Of a stretch of DNA of 56,792 nt, positions 9,191 to 18,926 are shown piece after piece. Each line of letters opens with the position of its first letter. The stretch's first letter is position 1. The DNA comes from an uncultured Flavobacteriales bacterium (GTDB lineage: Bacteria; Bacteroidota; Bacteroidia; Flavobacteriales_D; Sanyastnellaceae), in the NCBI GenBank assembly GCA_943787435.1, contig CALSMK010000009.1, positions 1 through 56,792 on the forward strand, in the 5' to 3' direction. The translations under genes and the position numbers were made by a program. Under the pieces are notes generated by a model. The model did not search any database. It was not told the DNA's origin and saw only the letters and a list, made by a program, of their open reading frames with translations.

Positions 9191-9541
9191 TTAGCCGCCT
9201 TTGAGCAAGCCGTCGATCTCATCGTATCGGTCCAGGCTGTCGTCGAGGAAAAAACGCAGCTCGGGCATCTTGCGAAGGTGCTTGCCCACCTTTCCTGCCA
9301 GGTCTTTGCGCACATGGAACGCCTCGGATTGGACCAATGCCAGCCCTTCCTGTGGGGTGCCAACGGAAGCCACAGGCATAAAGCTCAAATAAATGCGCGC
9401 AAGAGACAAATCAGGGGTCAACCTCACTGTGGTGACCGTGATGAAATGTCCTCCAAAACGGATGGAGGATTCCCGCTGCAGGTATGAACCGAGTTCACGT
9501 TGAAGCAATGCGCCAATGCGCTCTTGTCGAATGCCAGCCAT
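9191..9541 (-). CDS. rbfA: 30S ribosome-binding factor RbfA
   Basis: Ribosome assembly factor that binds the immature 30S subunit. The 116-residue protein starts MAGIRQERIGALLQRELG, as expected, and contains the KH-like fold segments VTTVRLTPDLSLARIYLS and LRKMPELRFFLDDSLDRYDEIDGLL. The ATG at 9541 is chosen over one at 9577, because the latter adds 12 unrelated residues and overlaps the upstream gene. It follows the secreted-protein gene by 1 base and precedes the permease. Confidence 0.94.
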   Translation of the reverse strand: MAGIRQERIGALLQRELGSYLQRESSIRFGGHFITVTTVRLTPDLSLARIYLSFMPVASVGTPQEGLALVQSEAFHVRKDLAGKVGKHLRKMPELRFFLDDSLDRYDEIDGLLKGG

Positions 9542-9542
9542 G

Positions 9543-10418
9543 TTAGGGGTCGATGCGGATTTTATGCCGTGAGCCATCGGGCATCACGGCGATGAGGATT
9601 CCACCGGTGAGCGGAGCGTCGATGGGCAGGTGGCCGTCAAACGCAGTCAAGAGCCGACCGGTCAAGTCGTAAAGGTGGATGCTTCCGAGAGGCGCTGGAC
9701 CTGACCAAGTCAGTTGGCCGGAGCGGACTTGCCATTGGCCATCCGATGGCGCCAAGTCGGGCAAGCCAGTGACAGCCATGCTGTCCGCGCACCCGGGATG
9801 CGCCGGCAACCAAGTGGTGTCCAATTCAAAGTCGTGTCGAAGCTGTCCGTCTTCTACCAAACAGGCCGCATGGGGATCCCAATCGGCGATGCACAGATAG
9901 GCAGCCGGCCCCATTGGCCCATTTTCTGAACCCAGTCCTTCAATCCAATGCTCCACAAAATTTTCGTTGTTGGGCAGCAACTGAATGGTCAGTCGCCGGC
10001 TCACGGTTCCATCGGTCCATGTGAAGGGTTGGACATCGAGACACGTGATGGTGTTCCACACGCAATTCGGAGCGGCCATGCTGTCCCCGGGTTCCATGCC
10101 AAAATCAAACCACAGTGTGCCCGGGTCCAGTTCCAAATCCCAGCGCATCCAAACTTCTCCAGTTTCGGAATTTTCATGGAACCAACCGGCAAAACCAGGC
10201 GTGGGGCTGCCCTCGTATTGGATGTTGAGGAGGTGCCACAATGAACCATCTCCCAGGACGGTGTCACTTTCGATGGCGTATGAGACGGGCGTCGGGAGCC
10301 ACCCCCCTTCCACGCCACACCAGGTGCGTCCCTGCTGGAGCATGGGGGCAAACGTTTCTTGGGCCTCTGTGGTCAAGCCAAGGGCCACCATGGCCATGAG
10401 AATCAGTGGAGCACGCAT
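9543..10418 (-). CDS. Secreted protein with T9SS type A-like sorting domain
   Basis: A 291-residue protein with an N-terminal signal peptide (hydrophobic core LILMAMVALGL). The middle is rich in Trp and Asp and I do not recognise it. The last 65 residues look like a type A sorting domain of the type IX secretion system: a GSIHLYDLTGRLL strand motif, then a PLTGGILIAVMPDG turn and a lysine-containing final strand. It is likely exported by T9SS to the surface or medium. It is oddly placed between hflX (2 bases away) and rbfA (1 base away) in a housekeeping operon. Enzymatic function is unknown. Confidence 0.75.
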   Translation of the reverse strand: MRAPLILMAMVALGLTTEAQETFAPMLQQGRTWCGVEGGWLPTPVSYAIESDTVLGDGSLWHLLNIQYEGSPTPGFAGWFHENSETGEVWMRWDLELDPGTLWFDFGMEPGDSMAAPNCVWNTITCLDVQPFTWTDGTVSRRLTIQLLPNNENFVEHWIEGLGSENGPMGPAAYLCIADWDPHAACLVEDGQLRHDFELDTTWLPAHPGCADSMAVTGLPDLAPSDGQWQVRSGQLTWSGPAPLGSIHLYDLTGRLLTAFDGHLPIDAPLTGGILIAVMPDGSRHKIRIDP

Positions 10419-10420
10419 GC

Positions 10421-11599
10421 TCAGTAAAGGAAGTGATTGTGCGGAAACCGCTGTACGTGAAGCTCACGGACTTCGGCGTACAAGACCTCGCGCAGGCTGT
10501 CCATGCCTTCTTTGGTCTTGGCTGACAAGAAGAGCACAGGCCCGTTGTGCTGGGCAAACTGGTGCCGCAAGCCTTCGATGAGGTGCTCTCGACTCACCTC
10601 GCCAGAGGGGTCCTCGAGTTGGTCAATCTTGTTGAAGATGAGCATGGTGCGCTGAGCGCCCGCGCCAATTTCGGCCAGGGTCTCCTCGACCACCTTCAAA
10701 TGGTCTTCGAACTGGGGATGAGACACATCGATGATGTGCACAAGGAGATCGCTTTCGCGGGTTTCATCCAAGGTGCTTTTGAAGCTTTCCACCAATTGGT
10801 GCGGCAGTTTGCGGATGAAGCCCACGGTATCACTCAGCAGAAAGGGCAGGTTGTGCACGACCACTTTGCGAACGGTGGTGTCAAGGGTGGCAAACAGCTT
10901 GTTTTCCGCGAACACCTCAGACTTGGACAGCCGGTTCATCAGGGTGGATTTGCCGGCATTGGTGTAGCCCACCAACGCGACCCTTACTAGGGCACCGCGG
11001 TTGCCTCGCTGCGTGGCCATTTGTCGGTCGATGGCTGCGAGGTCCTTTTTGAGTGCACTGATTCTGTCGCGAATGATCCTTCGGTCGGTCTCGATTTCTT
11101 TTTCTCCTGGGCCCTTCATGCCGATGCCGCCTTTCTGCTTTTGAAGGTGGGTCCACATGTTGGTCAGCCGGGGCAAGAGGTATTGATATTGGGCCAATTC
11201 CACTTGCGTTTTGGCATGCGCAGTTCGGGCGCGCTGGGCGAAGATGTCGAGGATCAAGTTGGCGCGGTCCAGGACCTTGGTTTCAGGCAAGGCCTCGCCG
11301 AGGTTTCGCAATTGAGAAGGACTCAACTCGTCATCGAAGATGAGCAGGTCGATGTCGTTCTCTTCGATGTATTCCGCGATTTCTTGGAATTTGCCCTTGC
11401 CGACAAAGGTTCGAACGTCGGGGTGGTCCAAGCTCTGCGTGAAGGTTTGAATGGTCTCAGCATTGGCGGTGCGCGCCAAAAATTCCAATTCATCGAGGTA
11501 CTCTGCAAGCAACGCGCGAGGCTGGTCACGGGTGGCCAGGCCCACCAAGATGGCCCGTTCGGGTTTGCCATCTTTTCTGGCTAGCGGTTTTTCCAGCAT
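10421..11599 (-). CDS. hflX: GTPase HflX
   Basis: Ribosome-associated GTPase that splits stalled or heat-damaged ribosomes. The N-terminal HflX domain (about 1-190) includes GKGKFQEI and FDDELSPSQLRNL, followed by the helical GIGMKGPGEKEIETDRR motif. The G domain has GYTNAGKST (G1, near 210), DTVGF (G3), NKID (G4) and SAK (G5). At 392 residues it is normal length. Its start directly abuts the stop of the cytochrome c gene. Confidence 0.96.
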   Translation of the reverse strand: MLEKPLARKDGKPERAILVGLATRDQPRALLAEYLDELEFLARTANAETIQTFTQSLDHPDVRTFVGKGKFQEIAEYIEENDIDLLIFDDELSPSQLRNLGEALPETKVLDRANLILDIFAQRARTAHAKTQVELAQYQYLLPRLTNMWTHLQKQKGGIGMKGPGEKEIETDRRIIRDRISALKKDLAAIDRQMATQRGNRGALVRVALVGYTNAGKSTLMNRLSKSEVFAENKLFATLDTTVRKVVVHNLPFLLSDTVGFIRKLPHQLVESFKSTLDETRESDLLVHIIDVSHPQFEDHLKVVEETLAEIGAGAQRTMLIFNKIDQLEDPSGEVSREHLIEGLRHQFAQHNGPVLFLSAKTKEGMDSLREVLYAEVRELHVQRFPHNHFLY

Positions 11600-11941
11600 T
11601 TACTCGCGGAACCGTTCAATGTATTGTGCCACAGCCCGAATTTCAGACCGGTTGAGGGTGCCCTTTTGTCCGGGCATGGTGCCTTTGCCATAGGTAATCA
11701 AGGCCACCCTTTCCGCCAGCGACAAATTGGATTGGCTCAAGTCCGGCGACTTGGAAGCCATGAGCTTTCCATCGTCCCCATGACAAAGGGAGCATTTTCG
11801 GATGTAGAGTGCCCTGGCTTCTGCCTCTGTTACTTCTTGCGCTGTCTCTTGTGCGGGTGCTTCATCGGGGTTTCCGCAGCCCACTCCGAGCCCGGCCAAC
11901 GCCATCAAAAGCATCAGAAATGGACCGTGCTTCACCACCAA
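11600..11941 (-). CDS. c-type cytochrome lipoprotein
   Basis: A 113-residue protein with a lipoprotein signal ending in a Cys (GLGVGC). A spacer is followed by one haem-binding CSLCH motif and a Met ligand candidate in YGKGTMPGQKG, the usual layout of a small class I cytochrome c. It is likely attached to the periplasmic face of a membrane and carries electrons. Its start overlaps the end of the upstream b-like membrane protein by 10 bases, suggesting the two are made together. Confidence 0.9.
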   Translation of the reverse strand: MVVKHGPFLMLLMALAGLGVGCGNPDEAPAQETAQEVTEAEARALYIRKCSLCHGDDGKLMASKSPDLSQSNLSLAERVALITYGKGTMPGQKGTLNRSEIRAVAQYIERFRE

Positions 11942-12384
11942 CCGTAGGCTTCAAATCCTTCGCGGAAGGGCCAAGGAATGCTGGAGAGGATGAGCAGGAG
12001 GGCCACGGTGAACCAGATGGCCTGCCGGCGGAATTTGCTCTTGTCGTCCTGTGCACGCTTGGCCAAGCTGTGCCCAAGTGTTCCCAGAACCACGGCCAAA
12101 AGCATGGTGACCATGTGTTCCAAGGAGAAAAAACGCTGAACCGCATCGGCCATGGTGTCGGCATCTCCGAGCTTCCCGGCCCAGCCTTTGCCGAAATAGA
12201 GGACAAAGCCCAAGACCAATTGAAGGTGCAATGAGATCATGGTGAACAGCCCGCGTTTGCGGTCGCCGTCTCCAAAGGAACGTCCGGAGGACATTCCCGT
12301 GAACGCTTTGACAATCGAAAGTAAGAGGAGCACCAAGACGACCCAGCGGAGTGTCCCGTGCAGATGTTGGATACCAGTCAGCAT
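11932..12384 (-). CDS. Four-helix membrane protein, cytochrome b-like
   Basis: A 150-residue protein with four hydrophobic helices and histidines near or in them (IQHLHG, SLHLQL, SLEHMV, LGHSL) that could bind haem. Similar small Bacteroidota proteins are often named cytochrome B or hypothetical. The ATG at 12384 gives MLTGIQHLHGTLRW, which matches that family; an upstream in-frame start at 12441 would overlap the divergent SDR gene. It heads the minus-strand operon and overlaps the cytochrome c gene, supporting a redox role, which is inference. Confidence 0.7.
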   Translation of the reverse strand: MLTGIQHLHGTLRWVVLVLLLLSIVKAFTGMSSGRSFGDGDRKRGLFTMISLHLQLVLGFVLYFGKGWAGKLGDADTMADAVQRFFSLEHMVTMLLAVVLGTLGHSLAKRAQDDKSKFRRQAIWFTVALLLILSSIPWPFREGFEAYGWW

Positions 12385-12414
12385 GGGGCGAAGATACGGG
12401 GGTAACTTGCGCCC

Positions 12415-13191
12415 ATGCAGATGGAACTCCACGGAAAGCACGCTTTGGTGTGCGGGGCTTCACAGGGCATTGGTTTCGCCGCGGCACGCGAGCTGGCCAG
12501 CCTTGGGGCCAAGTGCACCTTGTTGGCCCGCAATGAGGCCCGATTGAAAGCCGCTGTAGCCGCATTGCCCGGGGAAGGCCATTCTTTTTTGGTGGCGGAC
12601 TTCACCGACCCAATGAGCGTCAGTGAGGCGGCCGAAAAAGCTGCGGCATTGCAGCCCGTGGATGTGCTCATCAACAACACGGGAGGACCTCCTGGAGGTC
12701 CTGCCCATGCTGCGGATCCTCAGGATTACCTCTCGGCTTTCAATCAACATTTGATTTGCAATCAAAGGCTGGTTCAGGCGGTTTTGCCCAGCATGAGGTC
12801 CACCGGAGGGGGCCGCATTGTCAATGTGATTTCGACCTCAGTCAAACAACCGTTGGACGGATTGGGGGTGTCCAATACGGTTCGAGGGGCTGTGGCGAAT
12901 TGGGCCAAGACATTGGCCAATGAGTTGGGTCCCGATGGCATCACCGTGAACAATGTGCTTCCAGGGGCCACCCGGACCGCTCGGCTCGATCAAATTGCCG
13001 AAGCCAAAGCGGCCAAGACAGGCACAACGCCGCAGCAAGTGTTGTCCAACATGGCCAATGCCGTTCCCCTGAAACGCCTGGGAGAGGCCCATGAAATTGG
13101 TGCTGCCATTGCCTTTTTGTGCAGTCCGGCTGCGGCTTACATCAGCGGAGTCAACCTTCCTGTAGACGGCGGACGCACCCGTTCTCTCTGA
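12415..13191 (+). CDS. SDR family oxidoreductase with altered active site
   Basis: A 258-residue Rossmann-fold protein with the NAD(P) motif GASQGIG at residues 14-20 and NNTGG in place of NNAG. It keeps the C-terminal short-chain dehydrogenase pattern ITVNNVLPGATRT and ISGVNLPVDGG. It resembles 3-oxoacyl-ACP reductase-like proteins. Where YxxxK is expected, the sequence reads SNTVRGAV, so the catalytic Tyr and Lys appear replaced by Ser and Arg. Activity is thus uncertain. It is divergent from the cytochrome operon and stands 120 bases before gdhA. Confidence 0.88.
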   Translation: MQMELHGKHALVCGASQGIGFAAARELASLGAKCTLLARNEARLKAAVAALPGEGHSFLVADFTDPMSVSEAAEKAAALQPVDVLINNTGGPPGGPAHAADPQDYLSAFNQHLICNQRLVQAVLPSMRSTGGGRIVNVISTSVKQPLDGLGVSNTVRGAVANWAKTLANELGPDGITVNNVLPGATRTARLDQIAEAKAAKTGTTPQQVLSNMANAVPLKRLGEAHEIGAAIAFLCSPAAAYISGVNLPVDGGRTRSL

Positions 13192-13269
13192 AGTTCAGGT
13201 CATTGGGTTTGGCAACCAAGCGAGGCTGAAAACATTCATGCCGCGATAGATGCATTCGAGACCGCTTGA

Positions 13270-14658
<1,389 letters not shown>

Positions 14659-14682
14659 CAAATGAGAGCGAAAAGAAGGGGT

Positions 14683-14802
14683 GTAGGCACGGGCCTACGA
14701 AGGGTCTGAATCCCATTCCTACAGCCTTTTCAAAGACTCTGAAGTACGTTTGAACGTCTACGGCATGCATTTAAGCCGTAGGTGCCACGAGGCAAGCGTG
14801 GC
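14683..14802 (+). other. Hairpin-rich non-coding stretch after gdhA
   Basis: The 235 bases between gdhA and the convergent epimerase gene hold no credible ORF. They contain several perfect short inverted repeats: GTAGGC/GCCTAC (14683-14688 with 14693-14698), ACGTT/AACGT (14746-14757), CTACGGC/GCCGTAG (14758-14764 with 14775-14781) and GCCACG/CGTGGC (14784-14789 with 14797-14802). The order suggests a long structured 3' UTR or small RNA that ends at the terminator at 14826-14854. No tRNA cloverleaf or known RNA class was recognised. Confidence 0.4.
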
Positions 14803-14825
14803 AGGCAAGCAATTTGGTTAAGTGA

Positions 14826-14854
14826 AGCGCCCTGGAAAAGTCCGGGGCGCTTTT
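14826..14854 (+). terminator. Rho-independent terminator downstream of gdhA
   Basis: An 11-bp stem (14826-14836 with 14841-14851, one G-T wobble) and an AAAG loop are followed by TTTTC on the plus strand. It stands about 170 bases after the gdhA stop, after the hairpin-rich stretch. It may also stop minus-strand transcription from the epimerase gene, but the T-run favours the plus direction. Confidence 0.75.
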
Positions 14855-14893
14855 CATTTGGACCCATTTGTGACCGCCACGGGCCGGAGAGGC

Positions 14894-15289
14894 TCAACGG
14901 TCTGTGCAGAGCTCAATCAAGACTTTCCCTGCATCTCCAGGGTGAAGGAAGGCGATGGTCTTGCCATCTGCCCCAGGTTTTGGACCTGTGACAATGCGGT
15001 AACCCAACCCTTGCAATCGTGTCAATTCTGCCTGCAAGTCATCCACATAAAAGGCGATGTGATGAAGTCCCGGTCCGCGACGCTCCAGGTGTTTCGCAAT
15101 GGCGCTGTCTGGAGAAGTGGGCACCAAAAGTTCAACCTTGCTTTCACCGGTCTGGAAGAAGGAGGTGAGCACGGACTCTCCAGCGACGGATTCTCGTTTG
15201 TAAGAAGGACTGCCGAGTACCTCTCCGAAAATGCGCTCTGCCGCATCCAGATCTTCAACGGCAATGCCGATGTGCTCGAGTTTTTTCAT
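14894..15289 (-). CDS. mce: Methylmalonyl-CoA epimerase
   Basis: Interconverts (R)- and (S)-methylmalonyl-CoA in propionate metabolism. The 131-residue protein of the VOC fold begins with KLEHIGIAVEDLDAAERIF. Metal ligands appear as His6, the Glu in KVELLVP, the His in GLHHIAFYVDDL and the Glu in VLIELC. It is the last gene of a minus-strand operon and overlaps the kmo stop by 4 bases (ATGA). A PduO-type adenosyltransferase at 2 kb supplies the B12 form needed by the partner mutase. Confidence 0.93.
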   Translation of the reverse strand: MKKLEHIGIAVEDLDAAERIFGEVLGSPSYKRESVAGESVLTSFFQTGESKVELLVPTSPDSAIAKHLERRGPGLHHIAFYVDDLQAELTRLQGLGYRIVTGPKPGADGKTIAFLHPGDAGKVLIELCTDR

Positions 15290-16689
15290 GATGACACAGG
15301 TGCAGTGGGCAGCCGGTCAGCAGCCAGCTTGAGGGCGTGTTGTTCCACCTCATGGCTGTCCCATTGGGCCTCGATGTCAGGTCGGTCCATGACCTCTTGC
15401 ATGATCCCATCTTGGATTCGTCCGAGGGCCAGGGCCTCACTGTATGGCAGGTGGCTAAAGGTCACCATGGAATACAAAGGCTTCCATTGGTCGGGATGCC
15501 GGTCGGTGAGCCTCCGTTCGATTCGCTTTTGGAGCAGGAACCGAGGGTCACCTGTGCGGTCTCTCATTTCAATGAAATTTCGCAGGGCCAGGTCTCCAAT
15601 GGCATCGCCATTCTGCTTGCGCAAGTGGGTGAACTCCGTCATCAATGACGGCCAAGCCGATTCATCGGGTGAACCGCCATGGGCATCGAGCAGGTCGGCC
15701 ATCACGCGGGCGTCTTCAAACCCGCTGTTCATGCCTTGGCCGTAAAAGGGAACAATGGCGTGGGCGGCATCACCCATCAGCACCACACGCTCTCCCTGGT
15801 GCCATGGGTTGCATCGGGTCATGACCAAGGAACTGGTGGGGTTCTGGTTCCAGTCTCGATCAAAGTCGGGGACCAAATCCAAAACGTCGGGAAAGTGCTC
15901 ATCGAAGTAACCCCGGGCCGCCTCTGCATCGGGGATGGAGTCGAAGCCCTGTGCGCCTTCGTATGGCGCGAACAGGGTGCACGTGAAGGTCTTGTCTGGG
16001 TTGGGCAGCGCCATCAGCATAAAGTGCCCCCGCGGCCAAATGTGCAAGGCTTCCGGATCGATGGCGAAGTCGCCAGCGGAATTGGGTGGCATGGCCACTT
16101 CCTTGTAACCGTGGGCCAAGTATGATTGACTGAAGTCAAAGCGGTCCGACTTCATCATGCGCTGGCGCACGGCGCTGAACGCCCCATCTGTGCCAAACAT
16201 CCTTTGATGACGTGCGGATTTGCCCCCTTTGAAGGACAGGTCTAGCCCTCCGTCTTTGGCCTGAAAGTCGGCCAATGGGTGCTCGAAATGGACCGAAACC
16301 AACCCAGTGGCTTCCGCACTTTCCATCAAAATTCGGTTCAATGGACCGCGGGCCACTGAGTAAATGCATTGGTCGTGTCCAAACCTCCCTTTTCCTGGAA
16401 GACCGTATGGCTGGTAGGTCAATGTGCCATCAACGGCGTGCATGCACCTCGCTTTCACGGGCATGGCAATGGAACGGACAGCATCTACAGCGCCTGCCAA
16501 TTCAAGGGCCTTCCAGCCGCGCTCACTCAACGCGAGGTTGATGGACCGTCCAGCGGCATCGCCCACCTTTCGCGGGTCAGCTCGCCTTTCGTACACATCT
16601 ACTTTGTGTCCGCGATTGGCAAGGAGAAGGGCCATTAAGCTGCCCACAAGGCCAGCCCCCACCACAGCCATGCCGCGATCGTCACTCAT
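15286..16689 (-). CDS. kmo: Kynurenine 3-monooxygenase
   Basis: FAD-dependent hydroxylase turning kynurenine into 3-hydroxykynurenine in tryptophan breakdown or NAD synthesis. FAD-binding GAGLVGSL is at residues 11-18. KMO-specific motifs are AAGRSINLALSERG, AHGYKEVAMP, and LMGDAAHAIVPFYGQGMNSGFED near 310, followed by LALRNFIEMRD and FLLQKRIE. At 467 residues the length fits. It overlaps both neighbours by 4 bases, so it is translationally coupled to the upstream PLP enzyme and to mce. No kynureninase or tryptophan dioxygenase lies in the window. Confidence 0.94.
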   Translation of the reverse strand: MSDDRGMAVVGAGLVGSLMALLLANRGHKVDVYERRADPRKVGDAAGRSINLALSERGWKALELAGAVDAVRSIAMPVKARCMHAVDGTLTYQPYGLPGKGRFGHDQCIYSVARGPLNRILMESAEATGLVSVHFEHPLADFQAKDGGLDLSFKGGKSARHQRMFGTDGAFSAVRQRMMKSDRFDFSQSYLAHGYKEVAMPPNSAGDFAIDPEALHIWPRGHFMLMALPNPDKTFTCTLFAPYEGAQGFDSIPDAEAARGYFDEHFPDVLDLVPDFDRDWNQNPTSSLVMTRCNPWHQGERVVLMGDAAHAIVPFYGQGMNSGFEDARVMADLLDAHGGSPDESAWPSLMTEFTHLRKQNGDAIGDLALRNFIEMRDRTGDPRFLLQKRIERRLTDRHPDQWKPLYSMVTFSHLPYSEALALGRIQDGIMQEVMDRPDIEAQWDSHEVEQHALKLAADRLPTAPVSS

Positions 16690-17849
16690 GCGTCCAAGGC
16701 TTGGGCGAGGTCGGCGATCAAGTCCTCGGCATCTTCAATGCCACAGCTGAGTCGAATCAGGCTGTCGTCGATGCCCAATTCGGCGCGCTGCTCGGCAGGC
16801 ACAGAGGCGTGGGTCATGAGGGCCGGGTGCTCGATCAGGCTTTCCACGCCACCGAGGGACTCCGCCAACGCAAAGAAGCGAGTGGACTCGCAGACTTTTT
16901 TGGAAGCATCGAGGCTGTCGTCAGCCAGTGTGAAACTGATCATTCCACCAAAATCATTCATCTGCCTGGCCGCAACGTCGTGGTTGTGGAAGTGGGCAAA
17001 TCCAGGCCAGTAGACTTTGTCCACCTTGGGGTGCGCCTCCAGCCATTCAGCAACAGCCCGTCCATTGATGCAGTGCTGTTTCACTCGAATGCCCAAGGTC
17101 TTGATGCCACGAAGCACCAAAAAGCAATCCATGGGGCCAGGAACGGCACCGACATTGTTTTGAATGGTCCGCAATTCAGCATCCACGGCTGCATCTTTGG
17201 TCATCAGGCAACCCATGACCACATCGGAGTGACCACCGAGGTATTTGGTGACGCTGTGCATCACAATGTCCGCGCCTTCTTTGAGCGGGTTCTGGAGCGC
17301 AGGAGTGGCAAAGGTGTTGTCCACGGCCAACCTTGCCGGATGTCCATCCAAAGCTTGGGCCACTGCGGCAATGTCGGTGATTCTGAGAAGGGGATTGGTG
17401 GGCGTTTCAAGCCAGACCAAACGTGTTCGCTCGTTCAAAACCGCCTTGACATTGGCGGGGTTTTGGGTGTCCACGAAGTGAAATTGGATGCCGAGAGGGG
17501 CATAGTGTGTGGTGAAGAGTCTGCGGGTTCCACCATACAGGTCATCGCCTGCAATCACTTCATCGCCTGGCTTCAGGGTCATCATCACGGCATCTACAGC
17601 CGCCAAGCCGCTTGAGTATGCGAGCCCGTGTTGGCCTCCCTCCAGTGCGGCAAGGGCAGCTTCTAGCGCATCGCGCGTGGGGTTCGAAGATCGACTGTAT
17701 TCGTAGCCTTTGTGAACGCCAATGCCCTCTTGCACGTAAGTGGAGGACATGTAAATCGGAGTCATGATGGCTCCGGTTGAGGGGTCGGGCTCAACACCGG
17801 CGTGGACAGCCAGCGTGCTAAATCCTGTGGTCTTGCTTTCCTTGGACAT
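16686..17849 (-). CDS. Cystathionine gamma-synthase / gamma-lyase family PLP enzyme
   Basis: A 387-residue trans-sulfuration enzyme of the Cys/Met metabolism PLP family. The cofactor lysine is in SVTKYLGGHSDVVMG near residue 200. The phosphate-binding YSSGLAAVDAVMM and the YEYSRSSNPTRDALE segment are also typical, as is SLGGVESLIEHPALMTH. Sequence alone does not separate gamma-synthase (methionine synthesis) from gamma- or beta-lyase. It starts 3 bases after the flippase-like gene and overlaps kmo by 4 bases. Confidence 0.92.
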   Translation of the reverse strand: MSKESKTTGFSTLAVHAGVEPDPSTGAIMTPIYMSSTYVQEGIGVHKGYEYSRSSNPTRDALEAALAALEGGQHGLAYSSGLAAVDAVMMTLKPGDEVIAGDDLYGGTRRLFTTHYAPLGIQFHFVDTQNPANVKAVLNERTRLVWLETPTNPLLRITDIAAVAQALDGHPARLAVDNTFATPALQNPLKEGADIVMHSVTKYLGGHSDVVMGCLMTKDAAVDAELRTIQNNVGAVPGPMDCFLVLRGIKTLGIRVKQHCINGRAVAEWLEAHPKVDKVYWPGFAHFHNHDVAARQMNDFGGMISFTLADDSLDASKKVCESTRFFALAESLGGVESLIEHPALMTHASVPAEQRAELGIDDSLIRLSCGIEDAEDLIADLAQALDA

Positions 17850-17852
17850 GCT

Positions 17853-18926
17853 TCAAAGGTCGGAACTACCGGTTGCATTCTTGCGGCCCGTTTGATTCAA
17901 CCAGGAGGGAATCACCAACACCCCCAACAAGAGGTACACAAAATGGGTGGCCATTCTCCAAATGAGCATGGTGATGGCCGGGGCAATGGGAGAGGGAGCC
18001 GCGGACAACCACTTGCCAAAAAAGACCTGGAGTAACCATTCTGCAACCCCACTGGATCCAGGGGTCGGGCTGACGAGCAAAAAGACCCACATCACAAGTT
18101 GCCTGGCCACAATGAGCAACGCATCCAAGGATTGTAAGGGGGCCACAATCATGCCCATGACCGCGACCAAGCTGAGGAACCTGGCCGACCAGCTGACCAT
18201 GGTGGCGACCATGGCACCGCTCCACCGCAGAGGGGAAAGGGACTTCATTTCTTCTGCACTCCTTCTCAAGTCTTCGGCGAATCCAATGATGGTCCTTTTC
18301 CAGCGCTTCAAAAGCCCCCATCCAGCGGTTCCACGGACGATTCGATGGGTGGAGTTCGGCGCAAGAAACAGGCCGAACGCGATGACCAAGGCCAGCAAGA
18401 GCATGAGGCTCCACCCAGCCCAAAATATCCCCCATCCAAAAACTTGGTCGAGGCCCTCTGGACGCACGGCCTGACCGAGGATGTAGACCAGTGGCGGAAC
18501 GGCTACGACGTAAAACAACTCGTCGAGCAAGGCCGTGCTGAAGACCAAGGCCGTGCTCTTTCCGGCCGTCATTCCCTGGCGGTGAAGCCCCCAAATGGCC
18601 ACCGCTCCACCGCCAACAATGCCGGGGGTGATGGCAGAGGCAAACTCCCACAATACTGTGGTCTCAATGGCCTGTTTCCATGTCAATTCGCCATTGGACA
18701 GCCATTTGAGCCGAAGAACGTAACCCGTATCGCGCAAGGTCACAAACCCCACCAACAAGGCCAGCGACCACGACCAATTGGGCAAGGTCAAGGCACCGTC
18801 TATGGCCGACCATCCCCCGTTGTCTCGAACGGCACCGACGAGCATCCATGTGACGACGGACAAACCCAGCACCAGCGGCAACAGGGTGCGAATGGGCCCA
18901 AGGGCCGGCATCTTTGGTTTGGTCAT
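17853..18926 (-). CDS. Flippase-like / lysylphosphatidylglycerol synthase TM-domain protein
   Basis: A 357-residue integral membrane protein with about eight helices, matching the LPG_synthase_TM (UPF0104) family. Conserved features include WEFASAITPGIVGGGAVAIWGLHRQGM and SPTPGSSGVAEWLL near the C-terminus. Members are thought to move or modify lipid-linked substrates; no synthase domain is fused here, so lysylation of lipids is not implied. It overlaps the radical SAM gene by 4 bases and precedes the PLP enzyme, so its partners may be in this operon. A second paralogue is at 22.6-23.7 kb. Confidence 0.85.
   Translation of the reverse strand: MTKPKMPALGPIRTLLPLVLGLSVVTWMLVGAVRDNGGWSAIDGALTLPNWSWSLALLVGFVTLRDTGYVLRLKWLSNGELTWKQAIETTVLWEFASAITPGIVGGGAVAIWGLHRQGMTAGKSTALVFSTALLDELFYVVAVPPLVYILGQAVRPEGLDQVFGWGIFWAGWSLMLLLALVIAFGLFLAPNSTHRIVRGTAGWGLLKRWKRTIIGFAEDLRRSAEEMKSLSPLRWSGAMVATMVSWSARFLSLVAVMGMIVAPLQSLDALLIVARQLVMWVFLLVSPTPGSSGVAEWLLQVFFGKWLSAAPSPIAPAITMLIWRMATHFVYLLLGVLVIPSWLNQTGRKNATGSSDL

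Noticed and set aside
14700..14820. tRNA or tmRNA in the hairpin-rich stretch
   Set aside because: The stems do not form a cloverleaf, and no TTCGA-type T loop or tmRNA tag frame is present.
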